Assembly (NCBI RefSeq): GCF_000275825.1
Contig: NZ_JH719942.1
Coordinates: 2,042,013-2,106,012 of the forward strand
Origin: Saprospira grandis DSM 2844
GTDB taxonomy: Bacteria; Bacteroidota; Bacteroidia; Chitinophagales; Saprospiraceae
Reading direction: 5' to 3'
DNA: 64,000 nt
The notes under the pieces: model-generated
Databases searched by the model: none
Seen by the model: the letters and a program-made list of their open reading frames with translations, nothing else
Told to the model about the DNA's origin: nothing
Translations under genes and position numbers: made by a program
Shown: positions 32,926-41,494 of the stretch, piece after piece
Numbering within the stretch: position 1 is the first letter of the stretch
Layout: the number at the start of each line of letters is the position of its first letter

Positions 32926-34998
32926 ATGCGATTATCTCTATTCTTGCTCTTTTTCCCACTCTTCCTTTTGGCCCAAAAAGGAGCTTACGCCCCCTACGGA
33001 GGCGTATTTACCCCCAAAGGCCAACTCAAAGCACTTTTGGTCCCCGTCTACTTTAATAACCAGCCCCAAACTAATCCCAATTTTAAAAATCAAGAGCATT
33101 ATTTGGCCCAATGGGATAGCCAAAATCCCAATATGCTGCCCAATCCTATTAATCCAAAAACAGGCCGCTGCCCCAGCTTTATGGCCAATGATCGTAGCGA
33201 TTTTTTGCCCGAAAATTTAAGCAAGATGGGCTTCAATGCCTCTTCTCTCTTTTTTCTCCAATCTCAAGGGCAGTTCCAATTTACAGTAGAGGTTTTTAAG
33301 GATAGTAGCGGCCAAGCCGCCGCAGTAGGCATCGACCCCAGCGGCGGCCGCAGCTGGTCCGATATGAACCGCAAAGCCCTTTTTGCCATGATGGCCGCCA
33401 ACCCTCATTTGCCCCTTAGCCATTTGGACCAAAGAACAAATTACCCCAATTTCCAGTTCGATAACCAAAATACCCGCCCCGATAGCCTAGTCGATTATGT
33501 CATTTTTGTCTACCGCTATTCCCCAAATTGGAGCCAACAACCCGCCCCCGGCATGAACCGCTGGCTGGGTTCTGGCGGCGGTTTTGCCAGCCCCGGCAGC
33601 ATTGGCCTCGAAAGCTACCAAGGCTATAGCATCCAACAAGGATTTACCATGATGTGGGGCTCCAATGTGTTTGTCCACGAATTGGCCCATAGCCTCTTTA
33701 ATGCCCCCCACTTTTTTGGGGCCAACCAAACCGTAGGCGATTATTTTAGACGGCCCGCTATTGGCTGGGGCGCTACGAGTACGATCCCCATTTTTCAGCT
33801 TTTTAATGCCTGGGAAGCTTGGTATATGGGCTATTTGCCCAATTTGCGCAGCCTAGAGCTCACTTTTGGCCAAAAAGAGGTTTTGGCCCTAGACGATTTT
33901 TGTACCGAACAGGAGGCGCTCCGCATTCGGCTGCCGCAGGGCCAAGGCCAATGGCTCTGGCTAGAGCTGCACCAAAAACTACATCCCTTTGATGAACACG
34001 CTTGGGCCGGGCAGCAGCTGGGCCAATTGCAACTGAGCGGAACCCCCGCTGGACTCTACGCTTATGTAGATGATACGGGCATTGATAGCCTGCAACAAAT
34101 TGTTCGGGCACTTTCGCCCGCCTGCAATGCGCTCTATCCCATTAACGCAGCTGGAAATTACGATTATACTTATATCCAAGAAGAACCTAAACGCAATGCT
34201 TGGGGAAATCCGCTTTACCGTTTTCAGCGCCTAAGGCCCAATGCAGTTAGTGGAACCAATCCCTTTTTCTTTTTTAGAGCAGATTTGAATCAAGATGGTC
34301 GAATTGCCTACAACCGAAATTATAATGGTGCCCGAAATGAGGGCATGCCCATTATTTATGAACAAAATGATACGGGCGGATATAGCGAACTCTACCAAAG
34401 TTTTGGCATGCAGGCGGTAGCCCCTCTGCCTCAAGGCTACCGAACTCAAGCCTTTGGTCCAGGTGATCAACTTTGGGCGGGGGGAAACCCCGCTTTGGTC
34501 CATTACCCAAAATATGATTTTAGAAAGGATCTTCAGGCGCCTTACCGCTTACAGGATCTACATATTAAGGTTGTGGCTACAGAAAATCAGCGCTACATTT
34601 TAGAAATTGAGCGCAAAGCCATTGAATTAAAAGAGGGCCAAGATTGGGCAGGAGAAATTATTTTGCCCAATTGCAGTGAAGATGAGCGAGTAGACCTCAT
34701 TTTGGCCAAAAAACAAGTTTTGCAATTGCGACCTTCAGGCACCGCCAATCGGAGCCGACAACAAGTAAATGGCCGCTTTGTGGGGCCTACCATTTTGACC
34801 TTAGCGCAGGGAAGCAGCTGTTATTTGGCCAAAAAGTCTAGACTCTATATTGCTAAAGGTGGCCAACTGAAACTAGAAAAGGGCGCCAAAATTATTTTGG
34901 GCCCCAAAGCTAAAATTATTATCGAAAAAGGGGGAGAGCTAATCGCAGAAGAGGGACAAATAGAATTGGGCCGCAGGGCTAAAATTATCAAAAAGTAG
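32926..34998 (+). CDS. Secreted zinc metalloprotease, M6/gluzincin-like
   Basis: A 690-residue protein with a signal peptide (MRLSLFLLFFPLFLLAQ). The zinc site is HELAH with His251, Glu252 and His255, followed by SLFNAPHFFGAN, which may supply the third ligand; the arrangement resembles immune-inhibitor-A-like M6 peptidases. Before it lies a prodomain-like stretch ending in VDYVIFVYRYSPNW. A calcium-type loop RADLNQDGRI occurs near residue 450. The C-terminal 100 residues contain AKGGQLKLEKGAKIILGPKA and similar Gly/Lys/Ile turns, which look like a beta-helix stalk. No standard type IX sorting domain was recognised. A secreted, perhaps predatory or nutritional, protease is a fair inference. 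Confidence 0.82.
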   Translation: MRLSLFLLFFPLFLLAQKGAYAPYGGVFTPKGQLKALLVPVYFNNQPQTNPNFKNQEHYLAQWDSQNPNMLPNPINPKTGRCPSFMANDRSDFLPENLSKMGFNASSLFFLQSQGQFQFTVEVFKDSSGQAAAVGIDPSGGRSWSDMNRKALFAMMAANPHLPLSHLDQRTNYPNFQFDNQNTRPDSLVDYVIFVYRYSPNWSQQPAPGMNRWLGSGGGFASPGSIGLESYQGYSIQQGFTMMWGSNVFVHELAHSLFNAPHFFGANQTVGDYFRRPAIGWGATSTIPIFQLFNAWEAWYMGYLPNLRSLELTFGQKEVLALDDFCTEQEALRIRLPQGQGQWLWLELHQKLHPFDEHAWAGQQLGQLQLSGTPAGLYAYVDDTGIDSLQQIVRALSPACNALYPINAAGNYDYTYIQEEPKRNAWGNPLYRFQRLRPNAVSGTNPFFFFRADLNQDGRIAYNRNYNGARNEGMPIIYEQNDTGGYSELYQSFGMQAVAPLPQGYRTQAFGPGDQLWAGGNPALVHYPKYDFRKDLQAPYRLQDLHIKVVATENQRYILEIERKAIELKEGQDWAGEIILPNCSEDERVDLILAKKQVLQLRPSGTANRSRQQVNGRFVGPTILTLAQGSSCYLAKKSRLYIAKGGQLKLEKGAKIILGPKAKIIIEKGGELIAEEGQIELGRRAKIIKK

Positions 34999-35081
34999 AG
35001 CTGGCCCAAGCTTTTGCTGGCCAGAAGAAAGCGCCGCCTTAGGGTTGTATAGATAGATCATGGCGCAGCCAAACGGCCCTC

Positions 35082-35232
35082 TCGCTGGCTGAACAGCCAG
35101 CGAATCGGCTGAGGGGCTGTAGCAGGGCCGCCGCAGGCGGCAGACCCAGCGGGCGCAGCCCGCGCAGGGCCGAGCAGACCTGCGAGCTGCGCAATGGCCC
35201 GACCCGCCCGCAGGGCGGGGCAGCCCCAAAAA
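35082..35232 (-). repeat. DHR copy 14, type B
   Basis: Minus-strand reading: head GGGGCTG, tail CAGCC. Hairpins CCCGCCCTGCGGGCGGG, GCGGGCTGCGCCCGC and CCGCCTGCGGCGG; arms TCGCTGGCTG and CAGCCAGCGA lie beyond the tail. It sits directly upstream of the hip operon, at the border where base composition changes. Confidence 0.85.
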
Positions 35233-35255
35233 GAAATAGTAAAAGTGTTTTTAAA

Positions 35256-35320
35256 TGCACTTATGTTTATTTTTCTGCTTGAAATGGTTAGGTTTTTGCT
35301 ATTTAGTGTATTATAGTGCA
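35256..35320 (+). promoter_or_regulatory. Candidate HipB operator region upstream of hipBST
   Basis: Inverted hexamers TGCACT (35256-35261) and AGTGCA (35315-35320) bracket an AT-rich segment, and GTGCAC is itself palindromic at 35316-35321. HipB-type antitoxins bind paired palindromes and repress their own operon, so these are candidates. The evidence is sequence symmetry only. Confidence 0.4.
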
Positions 35321-35337
35321 CAATTAAATGCGAGAAA

Positions 35338-35574
35338 ATGGAGTGGATACATTTGGCCAAGCAGATTAAATCGAGGCGAAAGCAGCTTAAATTGACGCAG
35401 GAAGAGTTAGCGGAAATAGCTGGTGTAAGTTTAAGGGCTTTGAAGCAACTGGAATTGGGGAAGGCGAATCCAACGCTCAGGACCTTGTTTTTACTGGGGG
35501 ATACAATGGGGTTGAGATTGAACTTTGAAATTAGAACAATAGATAGTGATGCGAAAAGCGACAGTTTTATTTAA
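35338..35574 (+). CDS. hipB: HipB-type antitoxin, XRE-family DNA-binding protein
   Basis: A 78-residue helix-turn-helix protein: LAKQIKSRRKQLKLTQEELA, then IAGVSLRALKQLELGKANPT and LRTLFLLGDTMGLRLNFEIR, the usual five-helix Cro/CI fold of HipB. It should bind operators upstream and repress the operon. It is the first gene of three; the next start codon lies inside its 3' end (26 bases of overlap), so translation is coupled. The whole operon is AT-rich and nearly free of the GGCC words that mark the neighbours' codons, a sign of transfer. Confidence 0.88.
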   Translation: MEWIHLAKQIKSRRKQLKLTQEELAEIAGVSLRALKQLELGKANPTLRTLFLLGDTMGLRLNFEIRTIDSDAKSDSFI

Positions 35575-35878
35575 GGGGGAAGAGGCGGCTGATATTTGGC
35601 AGGAAAAAGATGGCAGTTTTGGTTTTCGTTATCGGGATGCTTGGTTTGCGGATCCTTTGCGGCCCAGTATAATTTTTAGGATGCCGAAAAGTCAGCAGGA
35701 ATATCGGTCAGAGCACCTTTTTGCTTATTTCTTTAGCATTTTGCCAGAGGGAGGCTTTCGAAAACGTCTTTGTCGGGATTTAAAAATTGATGAAGAAGAT
35801 GATTTTGGGCTCTTATTGCGTTTGGCGGTAGAAGATGCTACTGGGGCGATTACTTTAAAAGATGTAGAGGATGTTTAG
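35549..35878 (+). CDS. hipS: HipS-like protein (separate HipA N-terminal subdomain)
   Basis: A 109-residue protein equivalent to the N-subdomain 1 of HipA: VLFKGEEAADIWQEKDGSFG, RYRDAWFADPLRPSIIFRMP, then HLFAYFFSILPEGGFRKRLC and FGLLLRLAVEDATGAITLKD. In HipBST systems this part is a separate gene and acts as the antitoxin that blocks the kinase. The start is the ATG at 35549; a GTG lies one codon upstream. It overlaps hipB by 26 bases and the kinase gene by 8 bases (ATGTTTAG). Order and sizes match HipB-HipS-HipT. That HipS is the antitoxin here is inferred from the family. Confidence 0.85.
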   Translation: MRKATVLFKGEEAADIWQEKDGSFGFRYRDAWFADPLRPSIIFRMPKSQQEYRSEHLFAYFFSILPEGGFRKRLCRDLKIDEEDDFGLLLRLAVEDATGAITLKDVEDV

Positions 35879-36824
35879 ACGTTGTTTGTGTTGTTTAGGG
35901 CCTTTAAAAGCACGAGATGTAGATTATGATAAAAGGTGTTTAGATGTATTATTTGATGGACAACCTTTAGTTAATCGAATTAACTTAGCTAGGTCAGCGC
36001 CAAGTACAGCTAAACTTTTATCTATTTCTGGCGTACAGGAAAAAAAGGCTATCGTGTTGGATGGAGGGATTTTGCGTTTAGCACAAAAAGGAGAGCTTAG
36101 TCATTTTTTTGCTAAGCCTATAGGGCTTTCTGAGCATAAAAAAATGACTTTAATGCCAGCTAATGAGCATTTAAGTATGCAATTAGCTTGGCAAGTTTTT
36201 GGGATAGAAGTAGCTACTAATGCCTTAATAAGAGTAGGGGAGGGGGATTTTGCGTATTTATGTAAGCGCTATGACCTGATTGGGGAACAACGTCTCAAGC
36301 AGGAAGATTTTGCGGCTTTATTGGGCAAAACATCAGCTACAGATGGGACTTCTTACAAGTATAAAGGAAGTTATTTAGAGCTATTTGAAGTGCTAAGAGA
36401 AGTTCCTACCTATAAAATAGAGTCTAGGAAGTTATTTGAGCTTATCGTATTTAATTATTTGATTTCCAATGGAGATGCGCACTTGAAGAATTTTGCCCTA
36501 CTAGAAAGACAAACAGGAGACTACGGATTGAGTCCTGCTTTTGATTTGTTAAATACGCGTCTACATATAGAAGATAAAACCTTTGCTTTAGATGGCTTAT
36601 TACCTGCGGAATTAAGCAAAGGGAAAGTCAAGGCTCAATTTTACAAATTGGCAGATTTAGCTGCCCTTCCCATAAGTTGGGTCAATCGTTGTTTTAAAAG
36701 ATTTTTATCGGAAGGGGTAAATCAAAGGGTAGAAGCGCTAGTAAATAGCTCTTTTTTAGATGAAAAGACTAAAAGGCAGTATATACAACTTTTCCAAAGC
36801 AGAAGAAATAAATTATTGCGTTAG
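35871..36824 (+). CDS. hipT: HipT-like serine/threonine kinase toxin
   Basis: A 317-residue kinase of the HipA family that lacks the N-subdomain supplied by the previous gene. The N-terminus has a small Cys cluster (Cys5, Cys7, Cys8, Cys22: RRCLCCLG, DKRCLDVLF), as in stand-alone HipA-like proteins. The Gly-rich loop reads LLSISGVQEKKAIV, with the SIS motif that carries the autophosphorylated serines of E. coli HipT. Catalytic NGDAHLKNF and the metal-site FDLLNT follow. HipA phosphorylates GltX and HipT phosphorylates TrpS; the target here is not known. AT-rich codon use suggests horizontal acquisition. Confidence 0.88.
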   Translation: MFRRCLCCLGPLKARDVDYDKRCLDVLFDGQPLVNRINLARSAPSTAKLLSISGVQEKKAIVLDGGILRLAQKGELSHFFAKPIGLSEHKKMTLMPANEHLSMQLAWQVFGIEVATNALIRVGEGDFAYLCKRYDLIGEQRLKQEDFAALLGKTSATDGTSYKYKGSYLELFEVLREVPTYKIESRKLFELIVFNYLISNGDAHLKNFALLERQTGDYGLSPAFDLLNTRLHIEDKTFALDGLLPAELSKGKVKAQFYKLADLAALPISWVNRCFKRFLSEGVNQRVEALVNSSFLDEKTKRQYIQLFQSRRNKLLR

Positions 36825-36834
36825 CTTAGAAATA

Positions 36835-39831
36835 CTATTCCCCCAAAGCCTGATAACAAAGCTCATGAATTCTAGTCCGAATATCTAAGCGGATAAGCTG
36901 CATATTTTCGCTATCGGGATAAGTTCTGTTGGATAAAAATATATAAATCAGCTCATTATCGGGGTCGGCCCAAGCGCCAATGCCCGTAAAGCCCAGATGC
37001 CCAAAAGTATTTGGCGATGCTTGTTTGGCTACATTAATAGAGGCCTTGGGATCGGTAATCTCTTTGCGATCAAAGCCCAAGCCTCGGCGAGAGCGAGCAC
37101 TATATTGCTTAGTAAATAGGGCAATTGTGCTCTCTTTGAGGTATTGACGGCCCTTATAGCTGCCTCCATTGAGCCAAAGCTGATAAATGGCGGCCAGCTC
37201 TTGGCCCTGAGAAAATAGTCCCGCATGTCCAGAAACCCCAGCCAGCATAGCCGCACCCATATCGTGCACATCGCCCTGGACCTTTTGGTAGCGGTAGTAT
37301 TTATCTTCTTCGCTGGGAATAATCTGGCTTTTACTAATTTTTCGATTTAAGGGATTAAAGCCCGTATATTCTAGGCCCATAGGCGCATAAAAATGCTCTT
37401 GAACATATTCATCTAGGCCCTGTCCACTGACTTCTTCTACCAAACGAGCAAATAAATAGAAGCCCAAATCGCTGTATTTATAGTTGGTCCGCCCCCGAAG
37501 GTTTTGCTCAATAATACGGTTCCACAAATAGGGCTTTACCTTATCTTTATGGAAATATAGCCCCTCGGCAATCCGAACTTGATAAGGACCTTGCGGCTTT
37601 TTGCGATAGAGGCTATCCATCGGGCGCTTATTCTCATCCAAGGTTTTAGCATAAAAGGGAATCCAAGGCTTGAGCCCCGCCTGATGCGCCAAAACGGCCC
37701 GAATTTTCAAATTGGCTTTGTTGCTGCCCTTGAGCTCTGGAATATACTGGCCCAATGGAGCATCCAAATCAATTAAGCCCCGCTCATAAAGGTGCATGAG
37801 GGTCATGGTGGTAGCCGCTACTTTGGTTACAGAGGCCAAGTCATAAACATCATCTAAGCGCTGTGGACGTCTTTTGGCGTAGGTATGATGACCGTAGGCT
37901 TTATGAAAAACAATTTTTCCCGATTTGGCCACCAAGATTTGGCAACCTGGAGTGGCCTTTTTGCGAATCGCTTCTGCGGCAATTTTATCAATCTGATTTA
38001 GAATATCGCTGCGCATGCCCATAGATTCAGGGCTCTCGGCATGGGGCATACGAAAAACCTGCGTTTTTACCCCTAAGCCTGCTCTTAAGTTTTTGCTGGC
38101 CGAAACGGGCAGTTGGCCCATAAAGGATTGTGCGCCAACCATAGCTCTTGCGGCCTGAATTTGAGCCGAACGATCGTTCACATAAGCACAAGAAAGGTAG
38201 GGAACTTCTTCAAAGTAACCCAAGCTATAAGGGCTGCCAAAGGCAATAAGGACTACCTTGGTCTTTTGACTTAGCTTTTTGACAAAGCGCTCAACAGAAC
38301 TCGATACCCCAAAACGATCTTTTTGCTTCCGACGAAGACGATCAAGGGCTATAAATACGACCTCCTGCTGCCCCAATTGCTGCAATAAACGCCGCTCTTG
38401 AGCTACAGAAATGCTTGTGCCCGCATAAAAATGCTGCTGAATGCCATAGCGCTGCAGTTCTAACTGAAAGCTATTTTTACGGCCAGAACCAATACAAAGA
38501 CTCGCTATTTTTCGACCCTTGATTTGACGAAGCGGGAGCAGACTGTCGGGATTGGCGACTAGGGTCAAACTCTGCCCCAAGATCTTTTTATATAAGTCTT
38601 GAGCCGCCTGATTATTGATGTTTTTAACCACATTTTTGGTCGATACGGGCTTGTAATTTGCCAGTCCCGCTCTATATTTGGCCCTTAAAATCTTGCGAAT
38701 GCGCTGCTCTAAATCCTCCCAGCTCAAATCGCCTTTTTTCAAGGCGGCCAAAATCATTTTTTTAGATTGTGCCACTCTTTGAGACATTAATAGAATGTCG
38801 TTTCCCGCTTTTAGGGCTTCTACATCGGCTTGGCCAGGCCCATAATGCTTGGCCACTCCCTGCATATTCATGGCGTCGGTAATCACAAGGCCCTTAAAAT
38901 TGAGCTCTTCTTTGAGCAGCTTTTGGATGGTGGCATAGGATAGGGTGGTGGGCCGCTTATCTCTAGGGTCTAGGGCCGGAATATTTAGGTGGGCCACCAT
39001 AATAGAGCCCAAACCTTGGGGAATCAACTGCCGAAAAGGATAGAGCTCTAGGCTGTCTAACCGACTTCTAGGGTGTTTGATTTTCGGCAAATCGTAATGA
39101 GAATCAACATCTGTATCGCCATGTCCCGGAAAATGCTTGGCGCAGGCCATCAGCCCGTTGTCTTGCATGCCTCGCATATATTGGTAGGCTTTTTCGGTCA
39201 CATTGCGTTTTTGCTCGCCAAAAGAGCGGTCGCCAATCACGGGATTTGCGGCATTGTTGTTAATATCAACCACTGGCGCAAAATTGATATGAATGCCAAT
39301 ATGCTGGGCTTGTCGGGCCACTTCTTTGCCAAAATCATAAATCAGGCGATTGTCGGGCAGGGCCCCAAAAAGTAATTGTCGGGGGTAATTAATGATCGAG
39401 TCGAGCCGCATAGCCAAGCCCCATTCGCCATCGATAGCGACCAAGAGCGGCACTTTAGGCGCCCAGGCTTGGTATTGATTACAAAGGCTAGCGGCTCGAG
39501 TGGGTGGGCCTTTAAAGAGCACAACTCCGCCCAAATGCTCCTTTTGGATGAGTCGTTTCATGCGGATTTCGTCATTTTTGCCCTGCAAAGGGTAGGCGGC
39601 CACCATAAAAAGTTGGCCAAGTCGCTCTTGGGGGCTCATGCTTTCCCACTTTTGGTTAATCCAAGTTTCTTCTTGGGCCAAAATGCGAGTTTCTAACGCT
39701 TGAAGTTGTTTTTGTTGGGGAAAAAGCTGGGGCCCAAGCTCTGGAGAATCGGGGGGCAGGCTCGATTGGCACATCAAAAAGCTAAAAAACAGGATGGGCA
39801 TAAAGGCCAGATAGCCAAGACGAAAGCGCAT
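36835..39831 (-). CDS. Fusion of NagZ-like glycoside hydrolase family 3 and beta-lactamase-like serine hydrolase
   Basis: A 998-residue envelope protein. N-terminal hydrophobic segment (residues 5-20), then a family 3 beta-N-acetylglucosaminidase: VAIDGEWGLAMRLDS, KHFPGHGDTDVDSHYDLPK (232-250, NagZ signature with the His/Asp dyad) and nucleophile Asp319 in VITDAMNMQGVA. A Rossmann-like C domain follows (about 430-590). Residues 600-998 are a class C beta-lactamase/DD-peptidase-like domain with Ser667-Val-Thr-Lys670 (DLASVTKVAATT) and YKYSDLGFYLF. The fusion suggests peptidoglycan recycling or remodelling outside the cytoplasm. Similar fusions are known in Bacteroidota. It is transcribed away from the ribosomal cluster. 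Confidence 0.92.
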   Translation of the reverse strand: MRFRLGYLAFMPILFFSFLMCQSSLPPDSPELGPQLFPQQKQLQALETRILAQEETWINQKWESMSPQERLGQLFMVAAYPLQGKNDEIRMKRLIQKEHLGGVVLFKGPPTRAASLCNQYQAWAPKVPLLVAIDGEWGLAMRLDSIINYPRQLLFGALPDNRLIYDFGKEVARQAQHIGIHINFAPVVDINNNAANPVIGDRSFGEQKRNVTEKAYQYMRGMQDNGLMACAKHFPGHGDTDVDSHYDLPKIKHPRSRLDSLELYPFRQLIPQGLGSIMVAHLNIPALDPRDKRPTTLSYATIQKLLKEELNFKGLVITDAMNMQGVAKHYGPGQADVEALKAGNDILLMSQRVAQSKKMILAALKKGDLSWEDLEQRIRKILRAKYRAGLANYKPVSTKNVVKNINNQAAQDLYKKILGQSLTLVANPDSLLPLRQIKGRKIASLCIGSGRKNSFQLELQRYGIQQHFYAGTSISVAQERRLLQQLGQQEVVFIALDRLRRKQKDRFGVSSSVERFVKKLSQKTKVVLIAFGSPYSLGYFEEVPYLSCAYVNDRSAQIQAARAMVGAQSFMGQLPVSASKNLRAGLGVKTQVFRMPHAESPESMGMRSDILNQIDKIAAEAIRKKATPGCQILVAKSGKIVFHKAYGHHTYAKRRPQRLDDVYDLASVTKVAATTMTLMHLYERGLIDLDAPLGQYIPELKGSNKANLKIRAVLAHQAGLKPWIPFYAKTLDENKRPMDSLYRKKPQGPYQVRIAEGLYFHKDKVKPYLWNRIIEQNLRGRTNYKYSDLGFYLFARLVEEVSGQGLDEYVQEHFYAPMGLEYTGFNPLNRKISKSQIIPSEEDKYYRYQKVQGDVHDMGAAMLAGVSGHAGLFSQGQELAAIYQLWLNGGSYKGRQYLKESTIALFTKQYSARSRRGLGFDRKEITDPKASINVAKQASPNTFGHLGFTGIGAWADPDNELIYIFLSNRTYPDSENMQLIRLDIRTRIHELCYQALGE

Positions 39832-39860
39832 AAGTTGGATGATTTAAGGCGATGAATATT

Positions 39861-40004
39861 TTTTGGGGCCTCCGCTGCGCTACGCTTGCTGCGCTACGTT
39901 TCGGGGCTCGCAGGTCTGCTCGGCCCTTCAGCGCTGCGCGCTTCGGTCTGGCCTTCGGCCACCCCTCCACATCGCTAGGCCGATAGCCGCTTGGCTTTGG
40001 CCGC
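39861..40004 (+). repeat. DHR copy 15, type A
   Basis: Head GGGGCCT, tail TAGGCC. Second hairpin AGCGCTGCGCGCTT, third GGCCTTCGGCC. With copy 16 it makes a tail-to-tail inverted pair in the gap between the GH3 fusion and rpsL. Confidence 0.85.
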
Positions 40005-40141
40005 AGTAGGGGAGGGGAGGATATTGCGTTTAGCGCAAAATAAGGCAGTGTAAGGAGTTTTGGAGAGCAGAGCAAAGAAAAACTTTGCTTTGGACGCAAA
40101 AAGGGCCAAAGAAGGGCCTTTAGAGCAAAAAAAAAGGAGGA
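40005..40141. other. Spacer between repeat copies 15 and 16, with short inverted repeats
   Basis: No gene is seen. It contains GCGTTTAGCGC, GCAAAGAAAAACTTTGC and GGGCCAAAGAAGGGCCT, hairpins that do not match the repeat family's core. The gap 39832-40459 otherwise holds two repeats and the rpsL promoter and leader. Confidence 0.5.
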
Positions 40142-40267
40142 GCGGCCTAGCTGCCCGCAAGGGGGGCCTTGGGCCAGACCCAAGCGGCGGCTTTGCCGCC
40201 GCTGCAGGGCCGAGCAGACCTGCGAGCCCTGAAGGGGAGCGGCGGGCGCAGCCCGCAGGCCCCTAAA
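40142..40267 (-). repeat. DHR copy 16, type A
   Basis: Minus-strand reading: head GGGGCCT, tail TAGGCC. First hairpin GCGGGCTGCGCCCGC, second GCGGCGGCAAAGCCGCCGC. It lies upstream of the rpsL promoter, so it is outside the ribosomal transcript. Confidence 0.85.
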
Positions 40268-40349
40268 CCAACTGATAATCAGGGAGAAAGCTTTTTTTGA
40301 AAAAAGCCCCCTAAAAAGTTTAAAAAACTACATAAAAGTTTAGAAATCA

Positions 40350-40381
40350 TTTTAATAAAACTAGAATTAGTGTTACCTTTG
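40350..40381 (+). promoter_or_regulatory. Promoter of the str operon (rpsL)
   Basis: TTTT at 40350-40353, 20 bases, then TACCTTTG at 40374-40381. The -7 element is a full TAnnTTTG match; the -33 is TTTA rather than TTTG. It gives a leader of about 70 bases. Confidence 0.6.
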
Positions 40382-40397
40382 CAAACGCTTAGGCAAA

Positions 40398-40416
40398 CCC
40401 TTAGTCCATCTAAGGG
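40398..40416 (+). promoter_or_regulatory. Leader hairpin of rpsL mRNA
   Basis: CCCTTAG, TCCAT, CTAAGGG: a perfect seven-base stem in the 5' leader. A role in feedback control is possible but not shown. Confidence 0.4.
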
Positions 40417-40459
40417 CAGTTATTTATTGTCTCTGTTTATCTGTAAAAATAATTATTAG

Positions 40460-40846
40460 ATGCCAACTATTAATCAATTAGTACGCAACGGAAGGAAGCT
40501 TATCGTCAAGAAGAGCAAGGCCAGAGCGTTGGACGCATGTCCTCAGAAACGCGGTGTCTGTACTCGTGTATACACGACTACACCCAAGAAGCCTAACTCA
40601 GCTTTGCGTAAAGTAGCCAAGGTACGTTTGACCAATGGTATCGAGGTAATTGCTTACATTCCCGGTGAGGGTCACAACTTGCAGGAGCACTCAATCGTAT
40701 TGGTACGTGGTGGTCGTGTGAAGGACCTTCCTGGTGTACGTTATACAATTGTACGTGGTGCTTTGGATACTGCGGGTGTAAACGATCGTAAGCAAGCTCG
40801 TTCACGTTATGGTACCAAGCGTCCTAAGGCTGCGAAGAAGAAATAA
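40460..40846 (+). CDS. rpsL: 30S ribosomal protein S12
   Basis: A 128-residue decoding-centre protein, first gene of the str operon. [13 protein letters not shown] and [13 protein letters not shown] are fully conserved. Lys43 and Lys88, the usual sites of streptomycin resistance changes, are wild type. The C-terminus is Lys-rich (RPKAAKKK). A 125-base spacer separates it from rpsG. Confidence 0.98.
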   Translation: MPTINQLVRNGRKLIVKKSKARALDACPQKRGVCTRVYTTTPKKPNSALRKVAKVRLTNGIEVIAYIPGEGHNLQEHSIVLVRGGRVKDLPGVRYTIVRGALDTAGVNDRKQARSRYGTKRPKAAKKK

Positions 40847-40971
40847 TTCGCGCTTAGACGAAGATCCTTTTTGTTGAGGTAAACCCTAGAAAAGCTGGGG
40901 TTGAAGAGTGGACCGGCCCATAGGGGGCAGTTACTTTTCGAAGTTCACGCAACGACATTAAAATTTAAGAC

Positions 40972-41445
40972 ATGAGAAAACGTAAACCGAAGGTGCGGCA
41001 AATCGAGCCCGATCCGCGCTATGGAGACAACACGATCACAAGATTCGTGAATATGATGATGTTGGATGGCAAGAAGAGCACGGCATTCCGTGTATTCTAT
41101 GATGCCATGGACATTGTAGGCGAGCGCTCTGAGGGTGAAGAAACTGCTCAGGAGGTATTTCATAAAGCGCTTAAGAATGTAATGCCTCAGGTAGAGGTGC
41201 GTTCTCGCCGTATTGGAGGGGCTACCTTCCAAATTCCCACAGAAATTCGTCCGGGTCGCCGGATGTCTATTGCCATGAAGTGGATGATCAAGTACGCCCG
41301 TGCGCGTTCTGGTAAAGGGATGGCAAACAAACTCTCTCAAGAAATTTTAGCTGCAGCTAAAGGTGAAGGCCAGGCTGTGAAGAAGAAAGAAGATACGCAC
41401 CGCATGGCTGAATCTAACCGTGCATTTGCTCACTTCGCACGCTAA
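40972..41445 (+). CDS. rpsG: 30S ribosomal protein S7
   Basis: A 157-residue primary binder of the 16S rRNA 3' domain that nucleates assembly of the 30S head. The N-terminal MRKRKPKVRQIEPDPRYGD, LDGKKSTAFRVFYDAMDIV and RRIGGATFQIPTEIRPGRR are typical. Of normal family length. It lies between rpsL and fusA as in most bacteria. Confidence 0.98.
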   Translation: MRKRKPKVRQIEPDPRYGDNTITRFVNMMMLDGKKSTAFRVFYDAMDIVGERSEGEETAQEVFHKALKNVMPQVEVRSRRIGGATFQIPTEIRPGRRMSIAMKWMIKYARARSGKGMANKLSQEILAAAKGEGQAVKKKEDTHRMAESNRAFAHFAR

Positions 41446-41494
41446 TTCAACTCTATATATTTTATTTTAACCTTTTTCAAAAGCCACCAAAGTC

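Noticed and set aside
35546-36824. A frameshifted, inactive hipA gene
   Set aside because: The two parts overlap by 8 bases with a proper ATG, the kinase part has its own Cys-rich start and SIS loop, all catalytic residues are intact, and the order matches the known three-gene HipBST layout.
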